Assembly (NCBI GenBank): GCA_011048485.1
Contig: DSDX01000152.1
Coordinates: 1-11,820, forward strand
Direction of reading: 5' to 3'
Length of the DNA: 11,820 nt
Origin: Candidatus Aminicenantota bacterium
GTDB taxonomy: Bacteria > Acidobacteriota > Aminicenantia > Aminicenantales > Saccharicenantaceae
The translations under genes were made by a program, and so were the position numbers. The notes beneath the pieces are model-generated. The model saw only the letters and a program-made list of their open reading frames with translations. It searched no databases and had not been told where the DNA came from. Shown one piece after another: positions 1-6,355 of the stretch (position 1 is the stretch's first letter; every line of letters begins with the position of its first letter).

Positions 1-480
1 GAGGGCATGGAAGACCTGGCCGTACTTCTCGCCGGCCGACTTGCTGACGCCGTAGGGGGACAGCGGCCTGCCCTCCCGGCCCTCGACCTTCGGCAGGGCC
101 GGGTCGTCGCCATAGACCGCCGACGACGAGGCCATGATGAAAACCCCGACGCCCGCCTCCCGCGCGGCGACAAGCATGTTGAGCGTGCCTCCGACGTTGA
201 TAGCGTCGCACCGGACCGGATCGGCGACCGAGCCGACGACCGAGGCCAGAGCCGCCTCGTGGAAGATCATTTCGACGCCCTCCGCGGCCCGGCGGCACGT
301 TTCGAAATCCCTGATGTCGCCTTCGACGAACTCGTGCCTTCCGGCGATCCCGGCCAGGTTCTCCATCTTCCCCGTCGAGAGGTCGTCCAGGACCCGGACC
401 TCGTCGCCCCGCCCGACCAGGGCCTCGGCGATGTGCGAGCCGATGAATCCGGCCCCGCCGGTGATCAAGCATCTCGCCAT
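1..480 (-). CDS. NAD-dependent sugar-nucleotide epimerase/dehydratase, N-terminal half (cut by window edge)
   Basis: Extended short-chain dehydrogenase that probably interconverts or oxidises a UDP-sugar in the cytoplasm for surface polysaccharide synthesis. The first 160 residues are visible. They show the Rossmann motif TGGAGFIGS (residues 7-15), the acidic cofactor-binding stretch around D31-D32 (LDDLSTG), HEAAL at 74-78, the serine-rich ASSSAVYGD (117-125) and the catalytic pair Y143-x3-K147. The run DDPALPKVEGREGRPLSPYG resembles UDP-N-acetylglucosamine 4-epimerases of the WbpP/TviC type more than classical GalE, but this is judged from memory. Family members are about 310-345 residues, so roughly half is missing beyond base 1. 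The start is the ATG at 480; an AGGA lies 9 bases upstream. The gene is on the same strand as cysC but about 290 bases away with its own promoter-like sequence, so it is probably transcribed separately. The fold is certain, the exact substrate is not. Confidence 0.9.
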   Translation of the reverse strand, partial: MARCLITGGAGFIGSHIAEALVGRGDEVRVLDDLSTGKMENLAGIAGRHEFVEGDIRDFETCRRAAEGVEMIFHEAALASVVGSVADPVRCDAINVGGTLNMLVAAREAGVGVFIMASSSAVYGDDPALPKVEGREGRPLSPYGVSKSAGEKYGQVFHAL

Positions 481-495
481 ATGATAGGTTCCTAA

Positions 496-526
496 CCGAC
501 TGATTATATTAATGTAATTTAGTCGG
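496..526 (-). promoter_or_regulatory. Promoter -10 of the epimerase gene inside a large AT-rich palindrome (candidate operator)
   Basis: On the minus strand a perfect TATAAT lies at 503-508, placing a transcription start near 496 and giving a leader of about 16 bases containing AGGA. No convincing -35 box is found 16-19 bases further upstream. The -10 sits inside a near-perfect inverted repeat: arms CCGACT (496-501) and AGTCGG (521-526), continued inward by ATTA/TAAT and ATT/AAT around a central TTAA. In very GC-rich DNA such an AT-rich dyad over a -10 looks like a repressor or activator site. It could also form an RNA hairpin if read through from cysC. The regulator is unknown. Confidence 0.5.
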
Positions 527-630
527 CGGATCTAGTAAATAGTGGGATTCTATGGCCGCCGAAGCGATAGAGACAATGGCGCAGGGGCGATGCCCGGAGG
601 AGGGCGTAGGAAGGCCGAAGCGGGCACGGA

Positions 631-653
631 TGGAAAAGGGCTTCCCTTTTCCA
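631..653 (-). other. Perfect 10-bp hairpin downstream of cysC
   Basis: Arms TGGAAAAGGG (631-640) and CCCTTTTCCA (644-653) pair perfectly around a 3-base loop. It lies about 120 bases past the cysC stop in the direction of transcription. No run of T follows it on the minus strand, so it is not a classical intrinsic terminator. It could stabilise or mark the 3' end of the sat-cysC transcript. Confidence 0.4.
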
Positions 654-675
654 GAGCGAGGCCTGGATCCGAGCG

Positions 676-698
676 GGCTTGGCTCGCCGGGCCAAGCC
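676..698 (-). other. Perfect 8-bp hairpin downstream of cysC
   Basis: Arms GGCTTGGC (676-683) and GCCAAGCC (691-698) with a 7-base loop; two more pairs form beyond one mismatch. It is the first hairpin after the cysC stop on the minus strand. As with the hairpin at 631-653 there is no following T-run, so termination here would have to be factor-dependent. Confidence 0.4.
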
Positions 699-770
699 AG
701 CGACCCGACGGAGCGGCGCGCCCCGAGCCGAGAAGTCCACAGAGCGTAGACGGCCAAAGGATCCCGGCTT

Positions 771-1304
771 TTACAGGAGCCCGAGCTCGCCCAGCCGCCG
801 GAGGACCTTCTGGACGCTCTCGTCCACCGTCTCCTTGTCCGTCTCGAGAACGATCTCGGGGCTGAGCGGCTCCTCGTACGGGTCGGAGATGCCGGTGAAC
901 TCCTTGATCTCGCCGCGGATGGCCTTCTGGTACATGCCCTTGACGTCGCGCTCGATACACACCTCGACCGGGCATTTGGCGAACACCTCGACGAAATTGG
1001 TGCACTCCTTCCTGGCCCGATCGCGCAACTCCCGATAGGGCGAGATGAACGACACGACAACGCCGACGCCGTTGCGGGACAGGAGCTTGGCCACGAACGT
1101 GACCCGTCGGATGTTCTCGCCCCGGTCCTTCTTGGAGAAGCCCAGGTCCCGGGTCAGGTCCTGGCGGACGACGTCGCCGTCGAGCCTCTCGACCCGCCGG
1201 CCCTTCTGCTTGAGGATCTCGGCGACCCTGTCGCCGACGGCGGACTTCCCGGAGCACGGCAGCCCGGTGAACCACAGCGTGAAACCTTCATGATCTTCGC
1301 ACAT
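771..1304 (-). CDS. cysC: Adenylyl-sulfate (APS) kinase
   Basis: Cytoplasmic kinase that phosphorylates adenosine 5'-phosphosulfate with ATP to give PAPS, the donor for sulfate assimilation and for sulfotransferases. At 177 residues it has the normal length for a stand-alone CysC. Visible family motifs are the P-loop GLPCSGKS (14-21), LDGD (41-44), FSKKDRGENIRRV (56-68), SFISPYRE (85-92), the substrate-lid motif DVKGMYQKA (120-128) and FTGISDPYEEP (136-146). It is the last gene of the operon, 56 bases after sat, which makes its APS substrate. The intergenic leader is almost purely purine on the coding strand and offers several Shine-Dalgarno-like stretches (AAGGAAAGGG) before the ATG at 1304. 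There is no fusion to CysN or Sat, and no visible defect. Confidence 0.96.
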   Translation of the reverse strand: MCEDHEGFTLWFTGLPCSGKSAVGDRVAEILKQKGRRVERLDGDVVRQDLTRDLGFSKKDRGENIRRVTFVAKLLSRNGVGVVVSFISPYRELRDRARKECTNFVEVFAKCPVEVCIERDVKGMYQKAIRGEIKEFTGISDPYEEPLSPEIVLETDKETVDESVQKVLRRLGELGLL

Positions 1305-1314
1305 CGCTTCGTTA

Positions 1315-1350
1315 CCCTTTCCTTTCCCTTATTTTCCCCCTCTTTCCTTC
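1315..1350 (-). other. Homopurine tract in the sat-cysC intergenic leader
   Basis: On the coding (minus) strand these 36 bases are all A or G except for one T at 1331. They lie between the sat stop and the cysC start and contain several GGA/AAGG units. The simplest reading is an extended ribosome-loading region for cysC. A structural role (triplex, RNA-binding protein) is possible but not shown. Confidence 0.4.
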
Positions 1351-1360
1351 CACATCCCCT

Positions 1361-2509
1361 TCAGTCATTGAAGGGTTCCTCGAAGGCCATGATGACCCGG
1401 GCCACCTCCGGCCGCATGAGCTCGGGCGGCGGGCACTCGCCCTTGACCAGGAGGTCCCGGATCTTGGTCCCGCTGAACTGGATGTGCTCCTCGGGCGGGT
1501 GGGGGCAGATCTTCTCGTTGACGACCGAGCCGCAGGTCCGGCAGTAGGAGAAGGACCGGAAGAACATCGGCGTGATGCCCAGGTCGGGGAAGTCGGCGAA
1601 GATGTCCTGGGCGGCGAAGGGCGGATAGAACGACCCCACGCCGGCGTGGTCGCGCCCGATGATGATATGGGTGCAGCCGAAGTTCTTGCGGATGATGGCG
1701 TGGTGGATGGCCTCCCGAGGCCCGGCGTAGCGCATCTCCATCTGGAGGATGGCCATGGCCGTCCGGTCCTTGATGTAGTAGCGGCGGATGGCCTCCTCAT
1801 AAGAGGCCAGGATGACCTCGTCCTTGAAGTCGCCCTTCTTCTTCCGCCCGATGACGGGGTTGATGAACAGGCCGTCGACGAAGGTCAGGGCGGCCTTCTG
1901 AACGTACTCGTGGCCGAGGTGGGGGGTGTTGCGGGTCTGAAAACCGACGACCGTCCGCCAGCCCTTGGACTCGAACAGGACCCGGGTCTCCCGGGGCGCG
2001 AGCTTCCAACGGTCGAACGGGGTGGGCGTCATCTCGAGGAGGTCGACGGGCCCGGCCAGGAAGACCTCCTTCAGCCCCAGGACCTTGGCCACCCCCGGAT
2101 GGGCGGGATCGCGGGTCCCGAAGACCTTCTCGGCCATCTCGCCCCGGTCGATCCCGTACTTCTCCTCGAGATGGAGGACCGCTACGGGGCTTCCGCCCCC
2201 GACCGCGAGCAGCACCTCCCGGCCCTCCTTCAGGCCGTCGGCCGTGGCGCGGTCGACGTCGAGGACGATGGGGATGGTCCAGGCGACGTCCCCCCGCAGC
2301 CGGCTCGAAGCCAGGACGCTCCGGAAGTCCGCCTCGCCGAGGAAGCCCTTGAGGGGGCTGTAGACGCCGGTGGCGATGTTCTCGACATCGGACACCAGCT
2401 CGGCGTCGATCGTCAGGCGGGGCGCCTTGGCGGTCCGCGCCAGGGCCTCCTCTTTTGTCTTGCCTTCGAGGACCCTGTCGACGAGTTTACCGCCGTGGGG
2501 TTGGATCAT
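1361..2509 (-). CDS. sat: Sulfate adenylyltransferase (ATP sulfurylase), homo-oligomeric type
   Basis: Catalyses ATP + sulfate to APS + pyrophosphate in the cytoplasm. The 382 residues match the single-subunit Sat family rather than CysD/CysN. Motifs are SPLKGFLG (51-58) in the N-terminal PUA-like part, the nucleotide-binding QTRNTPHLGHE (191-201, the family QxRN..H..H signature), MRYAGPREA (259-267) and GRDHAGVGSFY (285-295). C323, C326, C335 and H337 (YCRTCG...CPH) form a putative zinc site, as in Sat proteins of archaea and several bacterial groups. The protein ends soon after, with no APS-kinase-like C-terminal domain. The start ATG at 2509 follows a strong AAAGGAGAG. Its partner cysC lies directly downstream, so the operon makes PAPS. 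No aprAB, cysH or sulfotransferase gene is in view, so the use of the PAPS is unknown. Confidence 0.96.
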   Translation of the reverse strand: MIQPHGGKLVDRVLEGKTKEEALARTAKAPRLTIDAELVSDVENIATGVYSPLKGFLGEADFRSVLASSRLRGDVAWTIPIVLDVDRATADGLKEGREVLLAVGGGSPVAVLHLEEKYGIDRGEMAEKVFGTRDPAHPGVAKVLGLKEVFLAGPVDLLEMTPTPFDRWKLAPRETRVLFESKGWRTVVGFQTRNTPHLGHEYVQKAALTFVDGLFINPVIGRKKKGDFKDEVILASYEEAIRRYYIKDRTAMAILQMEMRYAGPREAIHHAIIRKNFGCTHIIIGRDHAGVGSFYPPFAAQDIFADFPDLGITPMFFRSFSYCRTCGSVVNEKICPHPPEEHIQFSGTKIRDLLVKGECPPPELMRPEVARVIMAFEEPFND

Positions 2510-2564
2510 GGTGCTCTCCTTTGCCCGGGACCGGGAAAAACGGGGGATCGGACGGCCGGACGTG

Positions 2565-2783
2565 TCAGTCGATGTATCCCAGCGCCTTCAGCCGCGCCTT
2601 GACCTTCTCCTCTTCGTCCTTGCTGAACGCCTCGGCGGCCTTGCCCTCCGGCTTGGTCAGGCTCTCCCGGAGGATCTTGGCCGCGTAAGTCGAGACCGAG
2701 CGGTACCCGGTCCCCTTGATGAACGCCTCGATCTTCTTGTGGAGCGAGGTGGGTATGCTTATGGTCGTGAACTCTTTGTCCAT
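2565..2783 (-). CDS. Small ribbon-helix-helix-like protein heading the sat-cysC operon
   Basis: This 72-residue protein has the layout of a CopG/Arc-type DNA-binding protein: a short beta-strand segment FTTISIP (5-11), a helix beginning SLHKKIEAFIK (13-23), a GYRS turn (26-29), and a second helix STYAAKILRESL (31-42). A charged C-terminal helix (KDEEEKVKARLKALGYID, 55-72) follows; its LKALGYI ending recalls tails I associate with some sulfatase-like proteins, an impression from memory. It is the first gene of the operon, ends 55 bases before sat, and shares its promoter. That position suggests an autoregulator of sulfate activation or an antitoxin-like relic, but no toxin gene is adjacent. 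The ATG at 2783 has no Shine-Dalgarno sequence and sits at the predicted transcription start, so translation may be leaderless. I have no firm family name. Confidence 0.75.
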   Translation of the reverse strand: MDKEFTTISIPTSLHKKIEAFIKGTGYRSVSTYAAKILRESLTKPEGKAAEAFSKDEEEKVKARLKALGYID

Positions 2784-2790
2784 GCCCGGA

Positions 2791-2819
2791 TTTATATATC
2801 AGGCGGGTGTTTTTTTCAA
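2791..2819 (-). promoter_or_regulatory. Sigma-70-type promoter of the RHH-sat-cysC operon
   Basis: On the minus strand, TTGAAA (2814-2819) and TATAAA (2791-2796) are separated by exactly 17 bases. The expected start is 2783-2785, at or 1-2 bases before the ATG of the small RHH-like gene. The transcript would therefore be leaderless or nearly so. The -10 region also reads as an imperfect dyad (GAT-N6-ATC, 2788-2799 region) that could bind a small regulator. Confidence 0.6.
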
Positions 2820-2837
2820 CCCCGCGGGACACGCCGC

Positions 2838-2852
2838 CCGGCACATGTCCGG
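2838..2852. promoter_or_regulatory. Palindrome in the divergent promoter region (candidate operator)
   Basis: CCGGCACATGTCCGG is a 15-base inverted repeat with CCGG arms and a self-complementary ACATGT core, with one mismatched pair. It lies between the two divergent promoters, upstream of both -35 boxes. A wider GGACA (2827-2831)/TGTCC (2846-2850) pair overlaps it. It could be a regulator site; no function can be read from the sequence alone. Confidence 0.3.
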
Positions 2853-2917
2853 CTCCCGCCCCCATCGGGAATTCTCCGTGTCGCTGATCACATTCCCCCC
2901 GTCCCGGCCCCGAAAAC

Positions 2918-2948
2918 TTGACAAAGGGCCGCTCAAAGTGGGTATAAT
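2918..2948 (+). promoter_or_regulatory. Sigma-70-type promoter of the phoH-pgpH-ybeY-corC-era operon
   Basis: Perfect consensus boxes TTGACA (2918-2923) and TATAAT (2943-2948), but separated by 19 bases, longer than the optimal 17. The predicted start is near 2954-2956, about 43-45 bases before the phoH-like ATG. No other comparable promoter is seen upstream of the five-gene run. Confidence 0.6.
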
Positions 2949-2957
2949 CCTTTGGAA

Positions 2958-2996
2958 ATGACCGAATTCGAAGACCCCTGGCCTTTCCTCCCCTGA
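2958..2996 (+). other. Possible 12-codon upstream ORF before the phoH-like gene
   Basis: An ATG 2-4 bases after the predicted transcription start opens a 12-codon frame (MTEFEDPWPFLP) that stops with TGA at 2994-2996, two bases before the phoH-like ATG. The downstream gene has a pyrimidine-rich stretch instead of a Shine-Dalgarno sequence. Ribosomes ending here could therefore re-initiate on it. This is positional inference; such a short frame can occur by chance. Confidence 0.25.
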
Positions 2997-2998
2997 GA

Positions 2999-3946
2999 AT
3001 GGAAAAAATAACCCAGCCCCTGGCGAACGAATCCGCCATGTCCGGCGTCCTGGACAAGAACCTGCGCAAGTTGGGCTCACGCCTGGGCGTCAGCCTGGCT
3101 CTGCGCGGCGACCAGCTCCTCATCGACGGCCCCCCCGGGCGTACGGCCTTCGCCAAGCACTACTTCGAGAAGCTGGGCGAGCTTAAGGCCCGGGGGCACC
3201 AGCTCCGCGAGGAGGACCTCCTCATCGCCCTGGACATGCTCGAGGAGGGCCCCCCGACATGCCTGGACGATTACGCCCCGTCCGAGCCCTTGAACCTGTC
3301 CCGCAAGTCCGTCACCCCCAAGAGCCTGAACCAGCAGGCCTATCTCCAGGCCATCAAGACCCGAGACCTCGTCTTCGGCATCGGACCGGCCGGCACGGGC
3401 AAGACCTATCTGGCCATGGCCATGGCCCTGTCCTATCTCCAGAACAAGTCCGTCAACCGCATCGTCCTGACCCGCCCGGCCGTCGAGGCCGGGGAGAGGC
3501 TCGGCTTTCTACCCGGGGACCTCATCCAGAAGGTCAACCCCTACCTCCGCCCGCTCTACGACGCCCTGTTCGACCTGTCCCAATACGAGCAGGCCAACCG
3601 CCTGATCGAGCGCGGGGTCATCGAGATCGCCCCCCTGGCCTTCATGCGCGGCCGGACCCTGAACAGCGCCTTCATCATCCTTGACGAGGCCCAGAACACC
3701 ACCCGGGAGCAAATGAAGATGATCCTGACCCGGGCCGGCTTCGACTCCAAACTCGTCATCACGGCCGACATCACCCAGATCGACCTGCCCCAGCCGCGCA
3801 AGTCCGGCGTTCTCCACGCCATGAAGATCCTGGCCCCTCTCTCAGAGATCGCCTTCGTCCGCTTCAACGACAAGGACGTCGTCCGCCACCCTCTCGTCCA
3901 AAAGATCATCAAGGCCTACCAGAAGGCCGAATCCAAGGAGGGTTGA
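2999..3946 (+). CDS. PhoH-like ATPase (PhoL/YbeZ type)
   Basis: Cytoplasmic P-loop ATPase of the PhoH family, which in other bacteria is linked to RNA handling and works near YbeY. The 315 residues match the usual 310-350. An N-terminal domain (about 1-105) precedes the ATPase core: Walker A GPAGTGKT (129-136), RPAVEAGERLGFLPGDLIQKVNPY (159-182), RGRTLN (217-222), Walker B FIILDEAQNT (225-234) and DITQIDLP (257-264). The residue before DITQ is Ala256, where I recall Gly as usual (TGD..Q). No Shine-Dalgarno sequence precedes the ATG at 2999, nor the in-frame ATG at 3038, so the start is uncertain; the first ATG preserves the N-terminal domain. It is the first gene of the operon, with pgpH 6 bases downstream and ybeY two genes on, the usual context. 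The symbol is withheld because naming varies (phoH, phoL, ybeZ). Confidence 0.93.
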   Translation: MEKITQPLANESAMSGVLDKNLRKLGSRLGVSLALRGDQLLIDGPPGRTAFAKHYFEKLGELKARGHQLREEDLLIALDMLEEGPPTCLDDYAPSEPLNLSRKSVTPKSLNQQAYLQAIKTRDLVFGIGPAGTGKTYLAMAMALSYLQNKSVNRIVLTRPAVEAGERLGFLPGDLIQKVNPYLRPLYDALFDLSQYEQANRLIERGVIEIAPLAFMRGRTLNSAFIILDEAQNTTREQMKMILTRAGFDSKLVITADITQIDLPQPRKSGVLHAMKILAPLSEIAFVRFNDKDVVRHPLVQKIIKAYQKAESKEG

Positions 3947-3952
3947 GGACCG

Positions 3953-6355
3953 ATGCCGACGTCCTTCTTCAACAGGATCAAGCTGTTCCGGGCGGCCGAG
4001 ATCCAGCCCCGGCGCCCGCCTGCCGAGCCGCCGGCCGAAAAGCCCAAGAAAACGCTCCTGCGGCGGATCGTCTCGGAGCCGTGGCCCGGGCTGGTCCTGG
4101 CCACGGCGGTCATCGCCATCTTCCTGACGCGCCTGCCCTCAGAGAGCCTGATGACCCTGTCCTTGGGCGAGGTGGCGCCGGCCGACGTCGTGGCCCCCTT
4201 CGACCTGACCATCGAAGACGACGCGGCCACGGCCGAGCAGAAAGCCGAGGCGGAGGCCGCGATCCTGCCGGTCTACACCTTCGACGCCAATGTCCTGGCC
4301 AACACCGAGGACAAGATCCGCCGTGTCTTCGCCGCGGGACGGGAATGGGTCGCCGGATCCGGGGGATCCGGCCAGTTCGATAAGCTCCAGGAGCTCCTGC
4401 TCGACAAGCACGGGCTCGACCTCGAGCCCGCCACCGTCCAGACCCTGGCCCGCCTGGAATTCCCCTCCGACCTCGAGGAAACGCTGATCAGCCTGGTGGC
4501 CAAGGCCTTCAGCCAGGGCATCATCGTGTCCAAGAACCTGTTCATCCACGGCGAGGACGAACGGGGCCTCGTCCTCGTCGACATCCGGGGCCGGGAACGA
4601 CAGGTCCGCGCCGACAGCCTCGTGGACATCGGCGAGAGCGAACGCCGCTTCAACGACGACCTGGACCGGATCGAGATGCCGGTCCGGAGCCGGGCCGCCT
4701 TGTCCGATCTGGGCGAGATATTCCTGACCGCCAACGTCACGTACAACAAGATCGAGACGGAACTAAGGAAAGCCCTGGCTAGGGACGCCGTGGCCACCGT
4801 CACCTTCACCGTCAAGAAGGACCGGGTCATCGTCCGCCGCGGAGACGAGGTCACGCCCGAGACCCTTCAGATCATGGAGGCCTACAATCAGAGGATCCGG
4901 AGGCAGTCGAGCTGGGTCCCCTCGTACGTCGGCCACTTCGTCCTCTACGTCTTCCTTCTCCTGACCCTCTGGTCCTATCTCGGCCGGGCCTTCAAACGGA
5001 AACAGACCGGCAAGCTGTTCCACATGACCGCGGTCACTCTCGTCGGCAGCCTCCTTATCTATGAGGTCTTCCTGGCCCTGGCCAGGACCGTCAGCGAATC
5101 GGTCACAAACTCCGCCTTCTCCCGCCTCGAAGTGTTCTACTTCGCCCTCCCCTTCCAGATCGGGGTCCTGATCTTCGCCTTCCTCCTGCCCGACCCGGTG
5201 ACGCTCCTGTTCATCCTTCTCAACAGTTTGACGGCGGGACTGCTCGTCGGGGGCGATTTCTCCGTGACCGTCTTCGCCTTCATCGGGGGGCTGGCCGCGG
5301 TCTATGCCGTCAAGCTCTATCGGCGCCGCTACCGGGCGGCGACCCTGCGGGCCGGCTTCATCGTCCTGCCGGCCGTGAACACGCTCGTCATCCTGGCCCT
5401 CTACCTCATCCTCAGGCGCGCCGCCATCATCGCCGTCCCCGCCGAGGTGGCCATGGGGATCCTGGGCGGGGCGGCCAGCGCCGTCCTGGCCTTCGTCCTG
5501 CTGCCGCTGATTGAGACGCTCTTCGGATTCGTCACCGGCTCCAAGCTCCTGGAGCTGATGAACTCGGAGCTGCCGATCTTCCGCCAGCTCGCGGAGGAGG
5601 CGCCCGGCTCCTACCACCATTCCCTCATCGTCGCCTCGCTCGCGGAGAAGGCCGCCGAGGACCTCGGCCTCGACGCCCAGCTGGCCAAGGCCGGGGCCCT
5701 CTACCACGACATCGGCAAGATCAAGATGCCCGAGTACTTCATCGAGAACAGGACCGGCGAGTTCGACCTCCACAAGGACCTGACGCCGTCGATGAGCACC
5801 CTGGTCATCAAGAACCACGTCAAGGAAGGCGTCGAGCTGGCCCGCAAGCTCAAGCTGCCCAAGCCGCTGCGGGAGATCATCGAACAGCACCACGGCAATT
5901 CCCTGGTCCGCTATTTCTATGCCAAAGCCAAGCAGACCTACGACCCCAAGGGCCAGACCGTGGGCGAGCAGTCCTTCCGCTACCCGGGGCCGCCGCCGCA
6001 GACGAAGGAGGCCGGACTGGTCATGCTGGCCGACGCCATCGAAGCCGCCTCGCGGAGCCTCAAGGCGCCGACCAAGGACAACCTCAAGCGGGTCATCACC
6101 GACATCATCAACGGGACGCTCCAGGACGGCCAACTGGACGCCTGCGACTTCTCCCTGCGGGAGCTCCGCACCGTCGCCTCGGCCTTCCTGACCATCCTCT
6201 ACGCCATCTATCACCCCCGCATCGAATACCCCGGCTTCAGCTTCGAAGGGCGGCCGAAAAACCAGAAGAAGGACAACGGCAGGGACACGCCAAAGGACAA
6301 TGATCGCCATCCTGAACCGCCAGAGAAAGAGCCCGATCCGGACCAGGGCGTTTGA
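3953..6355 (+). CDS. pgpH: 7TM-HD membrane phosphodiesterase, PgpH/YqfF family (probable c-di-AMP hydrolase)
   Basis: This 800-residue membrane protein has the layout of PgpH, which hydrolyses cyclic di-AMP with a cytoplasmic HD domain. In order: basic, proline-rich cytoplasmic start (1-43); one membrane helix (about 45-60); extracytoplasmic 7TMR-HDED domain (about 61-318); seven hydrophobic segments (about 325-525); HD domain (about 540-735). Likely metal ligands are H555/H556 (SYHHSLIV), H585-D586 (HDIGK), H622 (KNHV) and H646-H647 (EQHHG), all present, so an active enzyme is expected. The last 40 residues are hydrophilic, rich in K, D, P and E, and look disordered; their coding DNA overlaps ybeY by 56 bases. 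The start ATG follows GAGG with a 4-base gap, 6 bases after the phoH-like stop. C-di-AMP as substrate is inferred from family; no cyclase is in the window. Confidence 0.92.
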   Translation: MPTSFFNRIKLFRAAEIQPRRPPAEPPAEKPKKTLLRRIVSEPWPGLVLATAVIAIFLTRLPSESLMTLSLGEVAPADVVAPFDLTIEDDAATAEQKAEAEAAILPVYTFDANVLANTEDKIRRVFAAGREWVAGSGGSGQFDKLQELLLDKHGLDLEPATVQTLARLEFPSDLEETLISLVAKAFSQGIIVSKNLFIHGEDERGLVLVDIRGRERQVRADSLVDIGESERRFNDDLDRIEMPVRSRAALSDLGEIFLTANVTYNKIETELRKALARDAVATVTFTVKKDRVIVRRGDEVTPETLQIMEAYNQRIRRQSSWVPSYVGHFVLYVFLLLTLWSYLGRAFKRKQTGKLFHMTAVTLVGSLLIYEVFLALARTVSESVTNSAFSRLEVFYFALPFQIGVLIFAFLLPDPVTLLFILLNSLTAGLLVGGDFSVTVFAFIGGLAAVYAVKLYRRRYRAATLRAGFIVLPAVNTLVILALYLILRRAAIIAVPAEVAMGILGGAASAVLAFVLLPLIETLFGFVTGSKLLELMNSELPIFRQLAEEAPGSYHHSLIVASLAEKAAEDLGLDAQLAKAGALYHDIGKIKMPEYFIENRTGEFDLHKDLTPSMSTLVIKNHVKEGVELARKLKLPKPLREIIEQHHGNSLVRYFYAKAKQTYDPKGQTVGEQSFRYPGPPPQTKEAGLVMLADAIEAASRSLKAPTKDNLKRVITDIINGTLQDGQLDACDFSLRELRTVASAFLTILYAIYHPRIEYPGFSFEGRPKNQKKDNGRDTPKDNDRHPEPPEKEPDPDQGV

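Larger units (their letters stand above)
481..770. other. Gene-free stretch between cysC and the epimerase gene
   Basis: No coding region here is convincing; the open frames are out-of-frame extensions of neighbouring genes. The stretch holds the palindrome/promoter at 496-526 and two perfect hairpins at 631-653 and 676-698, listed separately. The remainder is GC-rich with no further feature that I can support. Confidence 0.6.

Noticed and set aside
509..1275. Alternative minus-strand frames overlapping cysC and extending into the gap before the epimerase
   Set aside because: Arg/Pro/Ser-rich out-of-frame translations of cysC; no independent start signal or motif.
1484..2602. Plus-strand open frame of 372 codons opposite sat
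   Set aside because: Low-complexity Asp/Gly/Leu-rich antisense translation of sat; no motif.
4763..6310. Long open frame (515 codons) on the minus strand opposite pgpH
   Set aside because: It is an antisense shadow produced by the GC-rich third positions of pgpH. It has no recognisable motif, and the plus frame has clear domain motifs.
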